Of a stretch of DNA of 64,000 bases, positions 33,315-41,768 are shown piece after piece. Made by a program: the position numbers and the translations under genes. The stretch is from the NCBI RefSeq assembly GCF_000173075.1, contig NZ_ABVL01000001.1, forward strand, positions 611,212-675,211. Reading direction: 5' to 3'. This DNA comes from Chthoniobacter flavus Ellin428. Lineage in GTDB: Bacteria; Verrucomicrobiota; Verrucomicrobiia; Chthoniobacterales; Chthoniobacteraceae. Under the pieces are notes generated by a model, which did no database searches, was not told where the DNA came from, and saw only the letters and a program-made list of their open reading frames with translations. Positions within the stretch are counted from its first letter, which is position 1. Every line of letters begins with the position of its first letter.

Positions 33315-35344
33315 TTCCGTGTCGCGCTTTGGTCTTCGTTGAGCCAGTTGTCCCCGGCGGGAAGTTGCAGCTTTCCGGCTTTGCCCGACTCCGAGGGGCC
33401 TTTCCATTGCAAGGCGCGGTTGAGCGGTTCATCGGCCGCGGCCACGACGCCCACATTCACGGCGAGCGGCTGCTGTTGCAGCAGCGCGCGCATGAGTTGC
33501 CAGCGGTGCTCCATCACTTCACTCACGGCTTTTGCCTCGGGTGGCGTTCCGGCCTCTGCGGCCTCGGCGAGGCGATGGGCTTGGGCATTGATCGCGGTGA
33601 ATTCCAGGCCGGCTCGCAGAAAGGCGACCCGCCGATGTGCGGGCGCGTCCTTCTCGGTCGCCTTGGCCGCCGCCACCAGCAGGCCGCGGAGTTGGTCGAT
33701 CGTCTCGGAGGCTATTTTTGGAAATGCGCCGCGTTGGCCGACCGTCACCGGGACGACACCTTTTCCCGCGAGCTGGAAGTATTTCTTCACCGATTCCGCA
33801 CCGGCACCGAAGCCGCTCTGGCAATAGTCATCGAGCACCGCGTCGAATTTCAGCGACGGATCCCAGCTCAATCTAGCCGCAACGTAGTAGGTCAGTCCGT
33901 GCGTCGCCCAGTGGTTGTGAATGCTATCCATGTCCGTGGCGAGAATGCCCTCGCTGCCGAGGTAATTCAGCGTTTCGGCCGTTTCGCGGGCCTTCGGACT
34001 GAGCACGCCATCGCGATAGCCGCTGTGCAGATTATTCGGACGCCAGTAGAGCCGTCGGGCACCGGCATCGTGCCAGCCCTTCCAGCCATCGGCCACGCTC
34101 GGCACGTAACGCACAACGATATTGGGGTGCAGCTTCTCGCGCACTGGTGGATCGGAGTAGTAGCTGTAAGCTTCGACGAGGAAGAGTTGGTCGGGCACGA
34201 CCTTCGTCACGCGTTCGACGATCGCGTTCCAATAGTGCACGAAGCGATCGGTGAGCGCGGGCACTTCGACTTCCGTGCGCTCCGAGCCGCCGACATGCGC
34301 GAAGAGAAGCATTTTCACTTTCGGCGCATTCGGCGGATCGAGCTTCTTGCACTCCTCGCACTGGCAGAAGCTCGAGTAGCCGCCATCATTCGGGCAGAGC
34401 GAGATGATGCCCTGGGCGTGGCCATTGAGCCGCGCAATGATGTCGTCGGCGACGTGCTCGATGAGACCGGGATTGGAAACGCAAAGCCGCCAGCGTCCCT
34501 TAGCCTTGCTCTGGTCGCGCGTGCCATCCACCTGCAGGGCAAACCACTCGGGGTGCGTCGCGCCATACTCTGTCCAGCCGCCACGCAGGCCACCGCCCGC
34601 TGAGCCGCCGACTATGCCGACATTTCCGCCGAGGCCGTTCCACGCTACCCACGAACCCGTGGCCTCGGTCTGCTCGGCGCTATTTAAGCCCGTGCGATAG
34701 TCGTCAACCGTAGCGCCGAGCCAGGCGAGACCCTTGGCCATGTCGCGTGCATCCGGCGGCGAGAAGCGAATGTTGCGCTGTCCAATTTGCGGAGTGAACC
34801 GTACACGCAGATCGGGCGCGGTGATGGTGCTCTCGCGCGGAATGACTTTGCCGGTTTCCCCCGGCCACAGGTAGCGACAGCCCAGCGCCTCGAGGAAACG
34901 AAACACCGGTCGCGCGCTGGCGGGTTCACGACTGCTGCTGTGGTCGTCCTTGGCTAGCAGCGCGAGTGTGTTGCCGCCGGTCTGCACGACAATTCCGCCG
35001 GGGCCCAGGTCATCGAGGGACAACCCGAGCTTGTGCGTCAATGCCCCATCCCCGAGCAGGATGAAATTTTGCGCGGCGAGCTTGCTGTCCGAGGGAACGA
35101 TGCGGCCATTCTGGATCTGCGCGCTGGCGAGTTCCTTTTCCGCAATCACCGGCAATGTGGCACCGGAGATTTCCTTGATGTGTGAGACGAGTGCCGTGAC
35201 CGCGAGGTCAGTGGGGCGGAGTGATTCCGCGAGGACGATGGTGGCTTTCGGTTGACCATCCGTGGTGATGGCGAGTCCGGCGTGGACGCGAGCGGTGGTG
35301 AGGGAGACGAGGCACGCAGCGAGGAGGATGCGGATCCAGTTCAT
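33311..35344 (-). CDS. Secreted DUF4838-domain protein
   Basis: A protein of 677 residues with signal peptide (MNWIRILLAACLVSLTTARVHA). The N-terminal part (about 25-150) resembles the GH20-type accessory domain (ATIVLAESLRPTDLAVTAL, then HIKEISGATLPVI). The central DUF4838 domain (about 230-500) has HPEWFALQVDG, CVSNPGLIEHVADDI, LCPNDGGYSSFCQCEECKKL with a CxCxxC cluster, and WRPNNLHSGYRDGVLS. The fold is a predicted TIM barrel, and members are found in polysaccharide-use loci, where they are presumed glycoside hydrolases. It is translationally coupled to the GH32 gene, suggesting a shared glycan substrate. No experimental activity is known to me. Confidence 0.88.
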   Translation of the reverse strand: MNWIRILLAACLVSLTTARVHAGLAITTDGQPKATIVLAESLRPTDLAVTALVSHIKEISGATLPVIAEKELASAQIQNGRIVPSDSKLAAQNFILLGDGALTHKLGLSLDDLGPGGIVVQTGGNTLALLAKDDHSSSREPASARPVFRFLEALGCRYLWPGETGKVIPRESTITAPDLRVRFTPQIGQRNIRFSPPDARDMAKGLAWLGATVDDYRTGLNSAEQTEATGSWVAWNGLGGNVGIVGGSAGGGLRGGWTEYGATHPEWFALQVDGTRDQSKAKGRWRLCVSNPGLIEHVADDIIARLNGHAQGIISLCPNDGGYSSFCQCEECKKLDPPNAPKVKMLLFAHVGGSERTEVEVPALTDRFVHYWNAIVERVTKVVPDQLFLVEAYSYYSDPPVREKLHPNIVVRYVPSVADGWKGWHDAGARRLYWRPNNLHSGYRDGVLSPKARETAETLNYLGSEGILATDMDSIHNHWATHGLTYYVAARLSWDPSLKFDAVLDDYCQSGFGAGAESVKKYFQLAGKGVVPVTVGQRGAFPKIASETIDQLRGLLVAAAKATEKDAPAHRRVAFLRAGLEFTAINAQAHRLAEAAEAGTPPEAKAVSEVMEHRWQLMRALLQQQPLAVNVGVVAAADEPLNRALQWKGPSESGKAGKLQLPAGDNWLNEDQSATRK

Positions 35345-35465
35345 AGGGGGAGTTTCGGGGTTGGCGGAACGGTGTAGTCGTTCGACGAGTTAACGGAAAC
35401 GACATCACGCTTATCCGAAACTGAGACCCGCGAAAATACCACTTTCGGGTCATGCAAATGAAGAC

Positions 35466-35493
35466 GCCGGGAGACATGAAGGTGTCTCCCGGC
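35466..35493 (-). terminator. Hairpin after the di-haem oxidoreductase gene
   Basis: GCCGGGAGACA and TGTCTCCCGGC form an 11-bp perfect stem with a 6-base loop, 23 bases past the stop at 35517. No strong T-run follows on the minus strand (GTCTTCATTT), so termination strength is uncertain. Confidence 0.55.
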
Positions 35494-35516
35494 GCTGCTC
35501 GCGAAATGCGAATGGC

Positions 35517-36773
35517 TTACAAGCTATTCAGGAAATCGACCAATTGCTTCTGCTGGCTGCTCGGCAGCTTGTTGAAGCGGTCGCGAGCCGGTGCGGCTTC
35601 GCCATCGTGACCGGTGATCGCGAGGAAGAGCGTCGGCGCGCGGCCATCGTGCAGATACGGCGCGCGATGGCGCAGGCCCCAGAGCGGCGCGGTCTTCATT
35701 TCATTGGCCAGGGCATCGGCTTGGGCGATGCCGTCATTGAGACTGCCCATGTCGTGCAGGAGCAGATCGGAGAAAAGGTTCACCGGTTTGCGGTCGAGGG
35801 CTCGTACGGTGTTGGGTCCGGTGAACAAGGTCGGCACGTGGCATTCGGCGCAGCCGACGCGCATGAACAAATTGAGGCCGAGTTGCACCTCGGAATTCAC
35901 GCGCGGCAGCGCCGGCGGAGCGAGGAAGCGCATGTAGTCGGCGGCTTTGTCGATGTCGCTCTTGCCGGTCGCTGGGTCGACCTGATCCTCCGGGTCGGCC
36001 GTCTTGTCGAACTCGGCGAGAAGTTTCTGGTCGCCATTGGGCGCATTCTCCGTGGGAAAGAAACGACTGGTGATGCCCATCTCGTTTACATAGGCGTCAG
36101 CGGCGAAGGCCAGCAGCGTGGCTTGTTGCGCTTTCCAGCCGAAGCGGCCGACTCGCATGGTCCCGGTGGTTACATCCTGCACGAGTGCCGGGCGGCCGAG
36201 GACGCCATCGGCTTTCTTGCGCTTGGCCAGGTCCTGGATGGCCGCGTCGGGAATTGCTTCGATGAGCCCCGCGCCGAAGAGCGGGGTGACCAATCGCTGG
36301 GCGACGACCGTCGCGTCGGCGGGCACATGTTCCAGCGCTGCGGGATCGATCGCGCGGCTCTGCATCAGCGAACCGCCGTCCTGCGAGAGCGGATCGAATA
36401 CGCCTTTGTCCATTCTGCCGAAACGGGTCACCGTGGCCGCGCTCGCGCCACCCACGATGGGAGCCGAGTGGCAATTGGCGCACGAGGTGTTGTTGTAAAC
36501 CGGCCCGAGACCGCTCTCCGGCGTTTCCACGTTTTCAAATTCGCCGAGCCCGTCGGTGAAGGCGGCGAGTTGATCCTGCGTCAGGTCTGGGAGGGGATCA
36601 CCGAGCCGGCCATTGGCGTGCGGAGCATTGCCGTCGTGATGATGGATCTGCCGTCGCGCGCGGACCTTGTTATTAGGGGGATCGACTTGAGCCACGACGA
36701 CGACGCTGACACCCATCAGCGCGAACACGGACAGCACCAGGCTGCGGCGAGTGGAGGATTTCATATGCTGCAT
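35517..36773 (-). CDS. Di-haem c-type oxidoreductase (DHOR/thiol oxidoreductase-like)
   Basis: A 418-residue protein with two haem-binding motifs: CANCH (Cys98, Cys101, His102) and CAECH near residue 315. The N-terminus is a signal or anchor sequence (RRSLVLSVFALMGVSVVVVA). The segments TDGLGEFENVETPESGLGPV, GLGPVYNNTSCANCHSAP, RFGWKAQQATLLAFAADAYV and LWGLRHRAPYLHDGRAPTL are those of the DHOR family, which resembles MauG/cytochrome c peroxidases. It would act in the periplasm as an electron-transfer enzyme. Start chosen at 36773 (MQHMKSS); the ATG at 36764 is nearly as good and neither has a clear ribosome-binding site. It stands alone on its strand. Confidence 0.88.
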   Translation of the reverse strand: MQHMKSSTRRSLVLSVFALMGVSVVVVAQVDPPNNKVRARRQIHHHDGNAPHANGRLGDPLPDLTQDQLAAFTDGLGEFENVETPESGLGPVYNNTSCANCHSAPIVGGASAATVTRFGRMDKGVFDPLSQDGGSLMQSRAIDPAALEHVPADATVVAQRLVTPLFGAGLIEAIPDAAIQDLAKRKKADGVLGRPALVQDVTTGTMRVGRFGWKAQQATLLAFAADAYVNEMGITSRFFPTENAPNGDQKLLAEFDKTADPEDQVDPATGKSDIDKAADYMRFLAPPALPRVNSEVQLGLNLFMRVGCAECHVPTLFTGPNTVRALDRKPVNLFSDLLLHDMGSLNDGIAQADALANEMKTAPLWGLRHRAPYLHDGRAPTLFLAITGHDGEAAPARDRFNKLPSSQQKQLVDFLNSL

Positions 36774-36982
36774 CAGTTTTGTGTTGGGGAAGCGGCGGGG
36801 TTCCGCCGGTTTCCATGCAGCACTCTCGCAACGGCTTGTTAAGAGAGTATGATTGCGCAGCCGGTTTGTTGTTAAGAAAGTGTAAATGTCGCCGGCCGCG
36901 TCGCAGGGAAAGCACGACGCGCGCCTTCGGCCCAAGGCCGCCCGAGTTACGGTCAAGTCGCCACGAACGCGCCGCCCCCGCG

Positions 36983-38680
36983 TTACTTCTCCAGCTTCCG
37001 CACGGTCACACTCTGCAGATAGTATTTGTTGTAAACATTCCCATCCGACACCAGCGAGAAGTTATACCCCCAGTAATTCACAAACTGCGGGTCATCGATC
37101 CGCCACTTTTGCGTGTGCCATTCCTTGTTGTCCGGCACCGTGTACCATCCGCCGGCGGTTTTGAAGCCCGTCCTGGATTCGTACACCAGTTTGAAGCCCG
37201 AGTTATCGTTCGCTTCATTCCGCCGCACCACGACCTCGATCTCGATCGGCGTAGTCGTGTAAGAGAGGAATTCCGGATCGACCACGAAGACATTGCCACC
37301 CGGGACATTGCCCGCTCGCGCCGCCCCGCCATACACGACCACGGCCTTGGCCAGGGATTCACCCGAGAGCGTGTGCAAGCCCCGCTCGGCGTGCTGTTCG
37401 CCCATGGTGAGCGAGACGCTTTGCGCCTTGGAGTAATCGCCATCCCAAGGGACGGGTTTGTCTTTGTTCGCCGCCGCCTTTTTCAGTAGATCCTCTGGCG
37501 CATCGAGGACGAGCGCAGGTGCGGTGGTCAGGGTAAGATCTTTCGCGGTCCTGCTTTCGCCGCTCGTGACACTCACGATCTGCACGGCTTTGCCAAACTG
37601 CACGGCATTCGCTTCCGGCGTGTGTGCCCAGGTCACAAGCGCCGTCGTCTTCGCGCCCTGAAATGCGAACGCGTAATGCCGGTCATTGAGCAGGATCCAA
37701 CCCAGATACTTCGGGTGCTGCCCGAGATGCTCGATCAAATGCTTCATCGCCTCATAGCTCGGCCGCGGATTTCCCTTCCCGTCGAGCAGGCCCATCGGGC
37801 CGCTGTCGCCGTCGCGTCCTTCAAACCATTCGATGCACGCGACGCCTTCCGCGATGCCCATGACGTAGGCTTTCACCAGCGCATTGGCCTGCACGTCGAG
37901 GCCCTTTTTTGCGTCGCAGCCCAACTCGGTGAAGATGACGGGCACGTTCGCCTTCGCCGGATCCTGCGCCGCCAGCATTTTGCGCAGGGTCGGCACGATG
38001 TGCAGGAAGACGGACTCCGTGCCGGCGTCCTCCACCACACCGTTCAGGATTTCGTAAGGGTGCAGGGTAATGAAATCGAAATGATCCTTCGCCCCGGCCT
38101 GGATGACCTGCTCCAGGTAATTGATATGTGCCGATTTCGCGGCCAGCCCGATCAGGCACGAAGGATCCGCCGCTTTCGCCGCATCGTAAGCGCTGGCCAC
38201 GATCTTCGCATAGTCCGCCGGCTTCTGATTCTTCCCCGTGAAATTGGGCGGCTCATTCCACACTTCCCACCGTTGGATCCGGCCTTTGGCATGTCCGACC
38301 ACCGCGGAGACATAGGCCGACCATCCTTCGATGTTGTTCACTGGGAGCGATCCGGGCCTGTCCTTGGTGTTCCATTTCGGCGTCCCGATCAGCGTGCCGC
38401 CGAAGTTCATCCCGTGTTGGGTAAGATAATCCATCTGCTGATCCAGCGCTTCCCATTTCCATTGGCCCGGCGTCGTCTCCAGCGCGCCCCAATCCGTATG
38501 CGGCGTCCGATAGCTGTGTAACCCGATTTCCTCCATCTGCGGAATCCAGCGCGCATTATCCGCCGCGGAGCGATTGTTGCTATAGCAACTGCCAACGCCC
38601 CATGGGCTCAACGCCTCATCGCCAAAAACCGGCGGGACCAAGGGCGCAAGAGCGGCGAGGAAGACGAGAAATCGTTTCAT
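36983..38680 (-). CDS. Secreted clan GH-A glycoside hydrolase, GH39-like
   Basis: A 565-residue protein with signal peptide (MKRFLVFLAALAPLVPPVFG). The TIM-barrel domain (about 25-340) has the acid/base Glu143 in WEVWNEPPNF and the nucleophile Glu252 in VIFTELGC, the clan GH-A pattern closest to GH39 xylosidases and related families. LHSYRTPHTDWGALETTPGQ precedes. The C-terminal part (about 400-565) is beta-rich (GGNVFVVDPEFLSYTTTP, WHTQKWRIDDPQFVNYWGYN) and may bind carbohydrate. It is not in an obvious operon. The substrate is not readable; a plant-derived oligosaccharide is likely given the nearby GH32 and GH74 genes. Confidence 0.85.
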   Translation of the reverse strand: MKRFLVFLAALAPLVPPVFGDEALSPWGVGSCYSNNRSAADNARWIPQMEEIGLHSYRTPHTDWGALETTPGQWKWEALDQQMDYLTQHGMNFGGTLIGTPKWNTKDRPGSLPVNNIEGWSAYVSAVVGHAKGRIQRWEVWNEPPNFTGKNQKPADYAKIVASAYDAAKAADPSCLIGLAAKSAHINYLEQVIQAGAKDHFDFITLHPYEILNGVVEDAGTESVFLHIVPTLRKMLAAQDPAKANVPVIFTELGCDAKKGLDVQANALVKAYVMGIAEGVACIEWFEGRDGDSGPMGLLDGKGNPRPSYEAMKHLIEHLGQHPKYLGWILLNDRHYAFAFQGAKTTALVTWAHTPEANAVQFGKAVQIVSVTSGESRTAKDLTLTTAPALVLDAPEDLLKKAAANKDKPVPWDGDYSKAQSVSLTMGEQHAERGLHTLSGESLAKAVVVYGGAARAGNVPGGNVFVVDPEFLSYTTTPIEIEVVVRRNEANDNSGFKLVYESRTGFKTAGGWYTVPDNKEWHTQKWRIDDPQFVNYWGYNFSLVSDGNVYNKYYLQSVTVRKLEK

Positions 38681-38743
38681 TGGGGAAGCGGTTGCGGGTG
38701 ACGAGTGGGAGCGGTTCTCAGGAGCGAATTGCGACGCACTACA

Positions 38744-39223
38744 CTAGGAAAGTGACTCCGCCTTCGAATTGGGAATCAATGCCCGATTCCGCCGAGCTTC
38801 CCAAACGAGCAGGACCACCGCTGCCGCGAGTAATATTCCATCGCGCAACATCATCGATGAATACGGAATGGAGACCTCATCCTTGCCGAAGCATCCGCAC
38901 GAAATGTCCAAGCCACGCGCCCAGGCGCTGCCGATGGCGCCGAGAAAGACCACGCTCATCACCGTGACCGCGGTGGCCGCGCCGAGGGCTAGACGTTTCA
39001 CGAAAAGCGTGATCGCCGCGGTGACCTCCAGCCACGGCAGATAAACCGCGAGCAGCACGGGCAGGTCGGGATTCCGGAGAATCTCGAAATGCTGGATGGC
39101 CAGGGTGAAATCCGGCGTGGCCGATTGGCCGTGACGGAAGTCCCAGATCTTCATCACGCCCGCGTAGAGGAAGACTGCCGCCACGGCGAGACGCAGGAGC
39201 AGGACGATTATTTTCCCGACCAT
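38744..39223 (-). CDS. MauE/DoxX-like integral membrane protein
   Basis: A 159-residue protein with about four TM helices (roughly 5-25, 53-73, 80-103, 130-148). GLDISCGCFG between helices 3 and 4 is the cysteine motif of the MauE family, members of which help supply disulfide bonds or reducing power to periplasmic proteins. The N-terminal LRLAVAAVFLYAGVMKIWD is the DoxX/MauE signature. It is the last gene of a three-gene operon, overlapping the rhodanese gene by 16 bases. With the rhodanese and the DUF1573 protein it suggests extracytoplasmic sulfur or thiol chemistry. Confidence 0.85.
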   Translation of the reverse strand: MVGKIIVLLLRLAVAAVFLYAGVMKIWDFRHGQSATPDFTLAIQHFEILRNPDLPVLLAVYLPWLEVTAAITLFVKRLALGAATAVTVMSVVFLGAIGSAWARGLDISCGCFGKDEVSIPYSSMMLRDGILLAAAVVLLVWEARRNRALIPNSKAESLS

Positions 39224-39624
39224 GCGCCCCAGCCTCCTTTCAAGACGTAGACCTTCTCGATTTTCAATTCCGAGCGCATCCGGTCCGCGATCGCGTGACT
39301 GGCGTCACAGCTTCCGCCATCGCAATAGACCACCACCGGCACATCCGGATCCCAGGCATCGAGGAATTTCGCGACCAGCGAATTCCACTCATCTTCATTG
39401 AGCAACACCGCCTCGGGAATGTGAGCGTGATCGTATTTTGCGCGCGTCCGGGCGTCGACCCACAGCACATGGTCGGACCAGTTGTTGTGCACCATCGCGA
39501 TGGTCACCTCGTCCTTCTTCGACGGCACCTCGGCGTTCCATTTCAACTGCACCGCACCCGAGATCAGCGCCGGCAGGAGCGCGATGCCGAGCACGATGGC
39601 AAGCTGACGCAGCGCGCGGATCAC
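39208..39624 (-). CDS. Rhodanese-domain protein, membrane-anchored or exported
   Basis: A 138-residue protein with an N-terminal hydrophobic segment (LAIVLGIALLPALISGAVQL) and a single rhodanese domain. WVDARTRAKYDHAHIPEAVLL is the CH2A-type segment, and VVVYCDGGSCDAS holds the active-site Cys that would carry persulfide. VYVLKGGWGAWSG closes the fold. The domain probably faces the periplasm. It overlaps DUF1573 by four bases upstream and the MauE-like gene by 16 downstream, so all three are translated from one message. Confidence 0.9.
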   Translation of the reverse strand: MIRALRQLAIVLGIALLPALISGAVQLKWNAEVPSKKDEVTIAMVHNNWSDHVLWVDARTRAKYDHAHIPEAVLLNEDEWNSLVAKFLDAWDPDVPVVVYCDGGSCDASHAIADRMRSELKIEKVYVLKGGWGAWSGK

Positions 39625-40283
39625 TTGATGCGCGCGTGAATGGTGTAGGCGCGCGGCGCGTCCGACGGGAAATCCGTCTGGATACTGATCTCCGCGGACT
39701 CTTTCTGCGCCGTATCCGTGGGCGTCACCGAGATGGCGTATTGCTCGCCGGCCTTGGTGGTTTCGAGTTTCGCCGCGAGGCGCGGATTCGAGGACGTGAC
39801 GCTCTTGATGTGCACCGGTTGGCCCGCTTCGACGGTGAATTGCACGTTCCTGGCCTCGGTAGGGTCACCCTTCTTCCAATAGACGAGCGCCGGAGTCATG
39901 GTCACCGGATCGTGGATGTCGATGATCAGGCCGATGACGTATGGTTCGATCGCCTTGTCGTCGATGGTGACCGTCGCGCTCTTGCGATAAGCGCCCTTCC
40001 GGTCACCGAAGGTAAAGTGCAACACCACCTCACCCGTTTCACCGGGCGCGTAAGTCTTTTTCTCGAGATGTGCCGTGGTGCAACCGCAGGAAGTGCGCAC
40101 GGTCTTGATCGTGACCGGAGTGGCACCCACGTTTTTGAAAGGAAAGTGCGCGTCGATTTCCTTGTCCTCCGGCACCCGATGAAATGTCTGGACGGGATGA
40201 TCCCACTTCAGTTCCGCGCTGGCGCGTGCGCCGAGAAACGACAAGGAAAGAGCGAGGAGCGGCAAAAGACGGATGAAGCGCAT
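39621..40283 (-). CDS. Secreted DUF1573-domain protein
   Basis: A 220-residue protein with signal peptide (MRFIRLLPLLALSLSFLGARASA). The domain HFPFKNVGATPVTIKTVRTS with CGCTT and YAPGETGEVVLHF is the DUF1573 motif, an immunoglobulin-like (ASPM/HYDIN-type) fold with a conserved CGC. A second beta-sandwich unit follows (about 115-218). First gene of an operon with a rhodanese and a MauE-like protein. Divergent from the metal importer, so the 176-base gap should hold both promoters. Function unknown. Confidence 0.88.
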   Translation of the reverse strand: MRFIRLLPLLALSLSFLGARASAELKWDHPVQTFHRVPEDKEIDAHFPFKNVGATPVTIKTVRTSCGCTTAHLEKKTYAPGETGEVVLHFTFGDRKGAYRKSATVTIDDKAIEPYVIGLIIDIHDPVTMTPALVYWKKGDPTEARNVQFTVEAGQPVHIKSVTSSNPRLAAKLETTKAGEQYAISVTPTDTAQKESAEISIQTDFPSDAPRAYTIHARIK

Positions 40284-40413
40284 GTGGGGTTTAGTAATGA
40301 GCGGACGGCAAAATGCAATCGCGCGGGAGGGGAGAATTAAACGTCAATTTTTTGCCCCTTGGAAGGTTAACACTGTGAGGAGCCGTGCCGCGGCCAGTAG
40401 GCGAAAATTACAG

Positions 40414-40430
40414 ATGCAAATTTATTGCAT
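40414..40430. promoter_or_regulatory. Perfect palindrome, candidate Zur-type operator
   Basis: ATGCAA-ATTTA-TTGCAT is a perfect 6-5-6 inverted repeat, 29 bases upstream of the GTG start of the zinc-binding protein gene. It sits in an AT-rich island within GC-rich DNA, the position expected for an operator overlapping a promoter. Metal-type Fur-family operators have this AT-rich dyad form. The assignment to Zur is inferred from the downstream genes; no zur gene is in the window. Confidence 0.6.
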
Positions 40431-40459
40431 TTAGGAAATCGACTGTTTTAGTTGCTGCC

Positions 40460-41346
40460 GTGAAGATTTCGCTCCTTTCCTTCATCGCCTTTTTCGCGGC
40501 CGCCATGGCTGTGCAGGCCGCCGACAAAATTCGTGTGTCGACCTTCTCGACCATTCTCACCGAAATCGCCCAGCAAGTCGGCGGCGACCGCGTGGCCGTG
40601 ACCGGGCACGTGAAGCCCGGCATCGATCCGCATGAATTCGAACCGAAGCCCGAGGACTTGAAGATCGTCGGCGATGCGCAACTGATCCTGCTCTCCGCGA
40701 AACACATGGAAAGCTACGTCGGCAAACTGAAGGAAGCGACCGGCACGAAGGGTGATCTCGTCGAGGTGGGCGATGGCTTTGCCTCGCTGAAGATGAAGTC
40801 GGAGAAGGACCCTGACAAAGTCGTCGAAGATCCGCACTGGTGGCAGAGCGTGCTGTATACGGAGAAGGCGGTGAAGATCGTGCGCGATGAGTTGATCAAG
40901 GTGAGCCCCGCGGACAAAGCGACGTTCACCGAAAACGCCGCCAAGTATCTCGCCAAACTGGATGCGCTGGAGAAGTGGGTGAAAGTGGAACTCGCGAAAT
41001 TGCCACGCGACAAACGCAAATTGGTGACCTCACACGACGCCTTCCAGTATTTCGCCCGCGAGAATGGCTTTACCATCCACGCTATCGAAGGCGTCTCGAG
41101 CGAAGATCAGCCTTCGTCGAAAAAAGTTGGCGACATCGTCGCTGCGATTAAATCTGAGGGCGTGAAAGCCATCTTCCCGGGAGAACATCGAAAATCCCCA
41201 AAGTGATGACGGAGATCACGCGCGAGACGGGAGTGAAAATCGCGCCGCCGCTTTATGCGGATGGATTGGGCGACACACCTGAGGCTTCCACCTATGAGGC
41301 GATGTACAAGCACAACGTCGTGACGATCGTCGAGGCCCTGAAATAA
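40460..41346 (+). CDS. znuA: Zinc/manganese ABC importer, substrate-binding protein, frameshifted
   Basis: A ZnuA/TroA-type periplasmic metal-binding protein. From the GTG at 40460 the signal peptide is VKISLLSFIAFFAAAMAVQA. Ligands are visible: His in GIDPHEFEPKPEDL, His in EDPHWW, His in TSHDAFQYFAREN, and Asp in YADGLG. The frame is lost at KAIFP: CCCGGG (41176-41181) has one G too many and the C-run at 41196-41199 one C too many, which produces a stop at 41204. Removing both restores IFPENIENPKVMTEITRETG and the end VVTIVEALK at 41346. Two homopolymer errors explain it better than decay. Downstream are a small membrane protein, the ATPase and the permease. Zinc is more likely than manganese, but this is inferred. 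Confidence 0.85.
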
Positions 41347-41768
41347 TGAGAGGCTCGCCGCTCCTGCGGGCGCTGCTCGCCTTCATCATCATCGCCCTGG
41401 CGGGCATTCCCCTGTGGCAATTGACGCGCCCCGAAGTGGTCGTGGCTGCGCCCGCGCCTCCGGCTCCGAAAGAGGAAGCCGCACAAGCAATTCATTTGCA
41501 TCTGACATTCACCACCGTGCCGAAAAAAGTGGTGGTCAGCAACCTCGACAAAGTCATCTGGGAAGCGCCCGCTCCCGAGGCGGATATGGAGCATGATGTG
41601 ACCATGGCATATCCGGCGGAAGGAGTCGATTTGCAGTTCCACGTCGAATGGCCGGAAGACGGCCCGCTCTCCGCGATGCGCGTGCAATTGACCGACCCGG
41701 CCGGGGACACGCATGACAAGAGCGTTTGGGGCAAAGGAGCGGACGATGAAGTGGTCACTTTCCCATGA
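41346..41768 (+). CDS. Small membrane-anchored protein of the metal ABC operon
   Basis: A 140-residue protein that starts at the last base of the binding-protein stop codon and overlaps the ATPase gene by four bases. It has one N-terminal TM helix (LLRALLAFIIIALAGIPLWQL) and then a beta-rich periplasmic domain with HLHLTFTTVPKKVVVSNLD, QFHVEWPEDGPLSAMRV and DKSVWGKGADDEVVTF. I do not recognise the family. The tight coupling suggests a role in metal uptake, for example as an accessory metal-handling protein. Only one His-x-His is near the membrane, so direct metal binding is speculative. Confidence 0.75.
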   Translation: MRGSPLLRALLAFIIIALAGIPLWQLTRPEVVVAAPAPPAPKEEAAQAIHLHLTFTTVPKKVVVSNLDKVIWEAPAPEADMEHDVTMAYPAEGVDLQFHVEWPEDGPLSAMRVQLTDPAGDTHDKSVWGKGADDEVVTFP

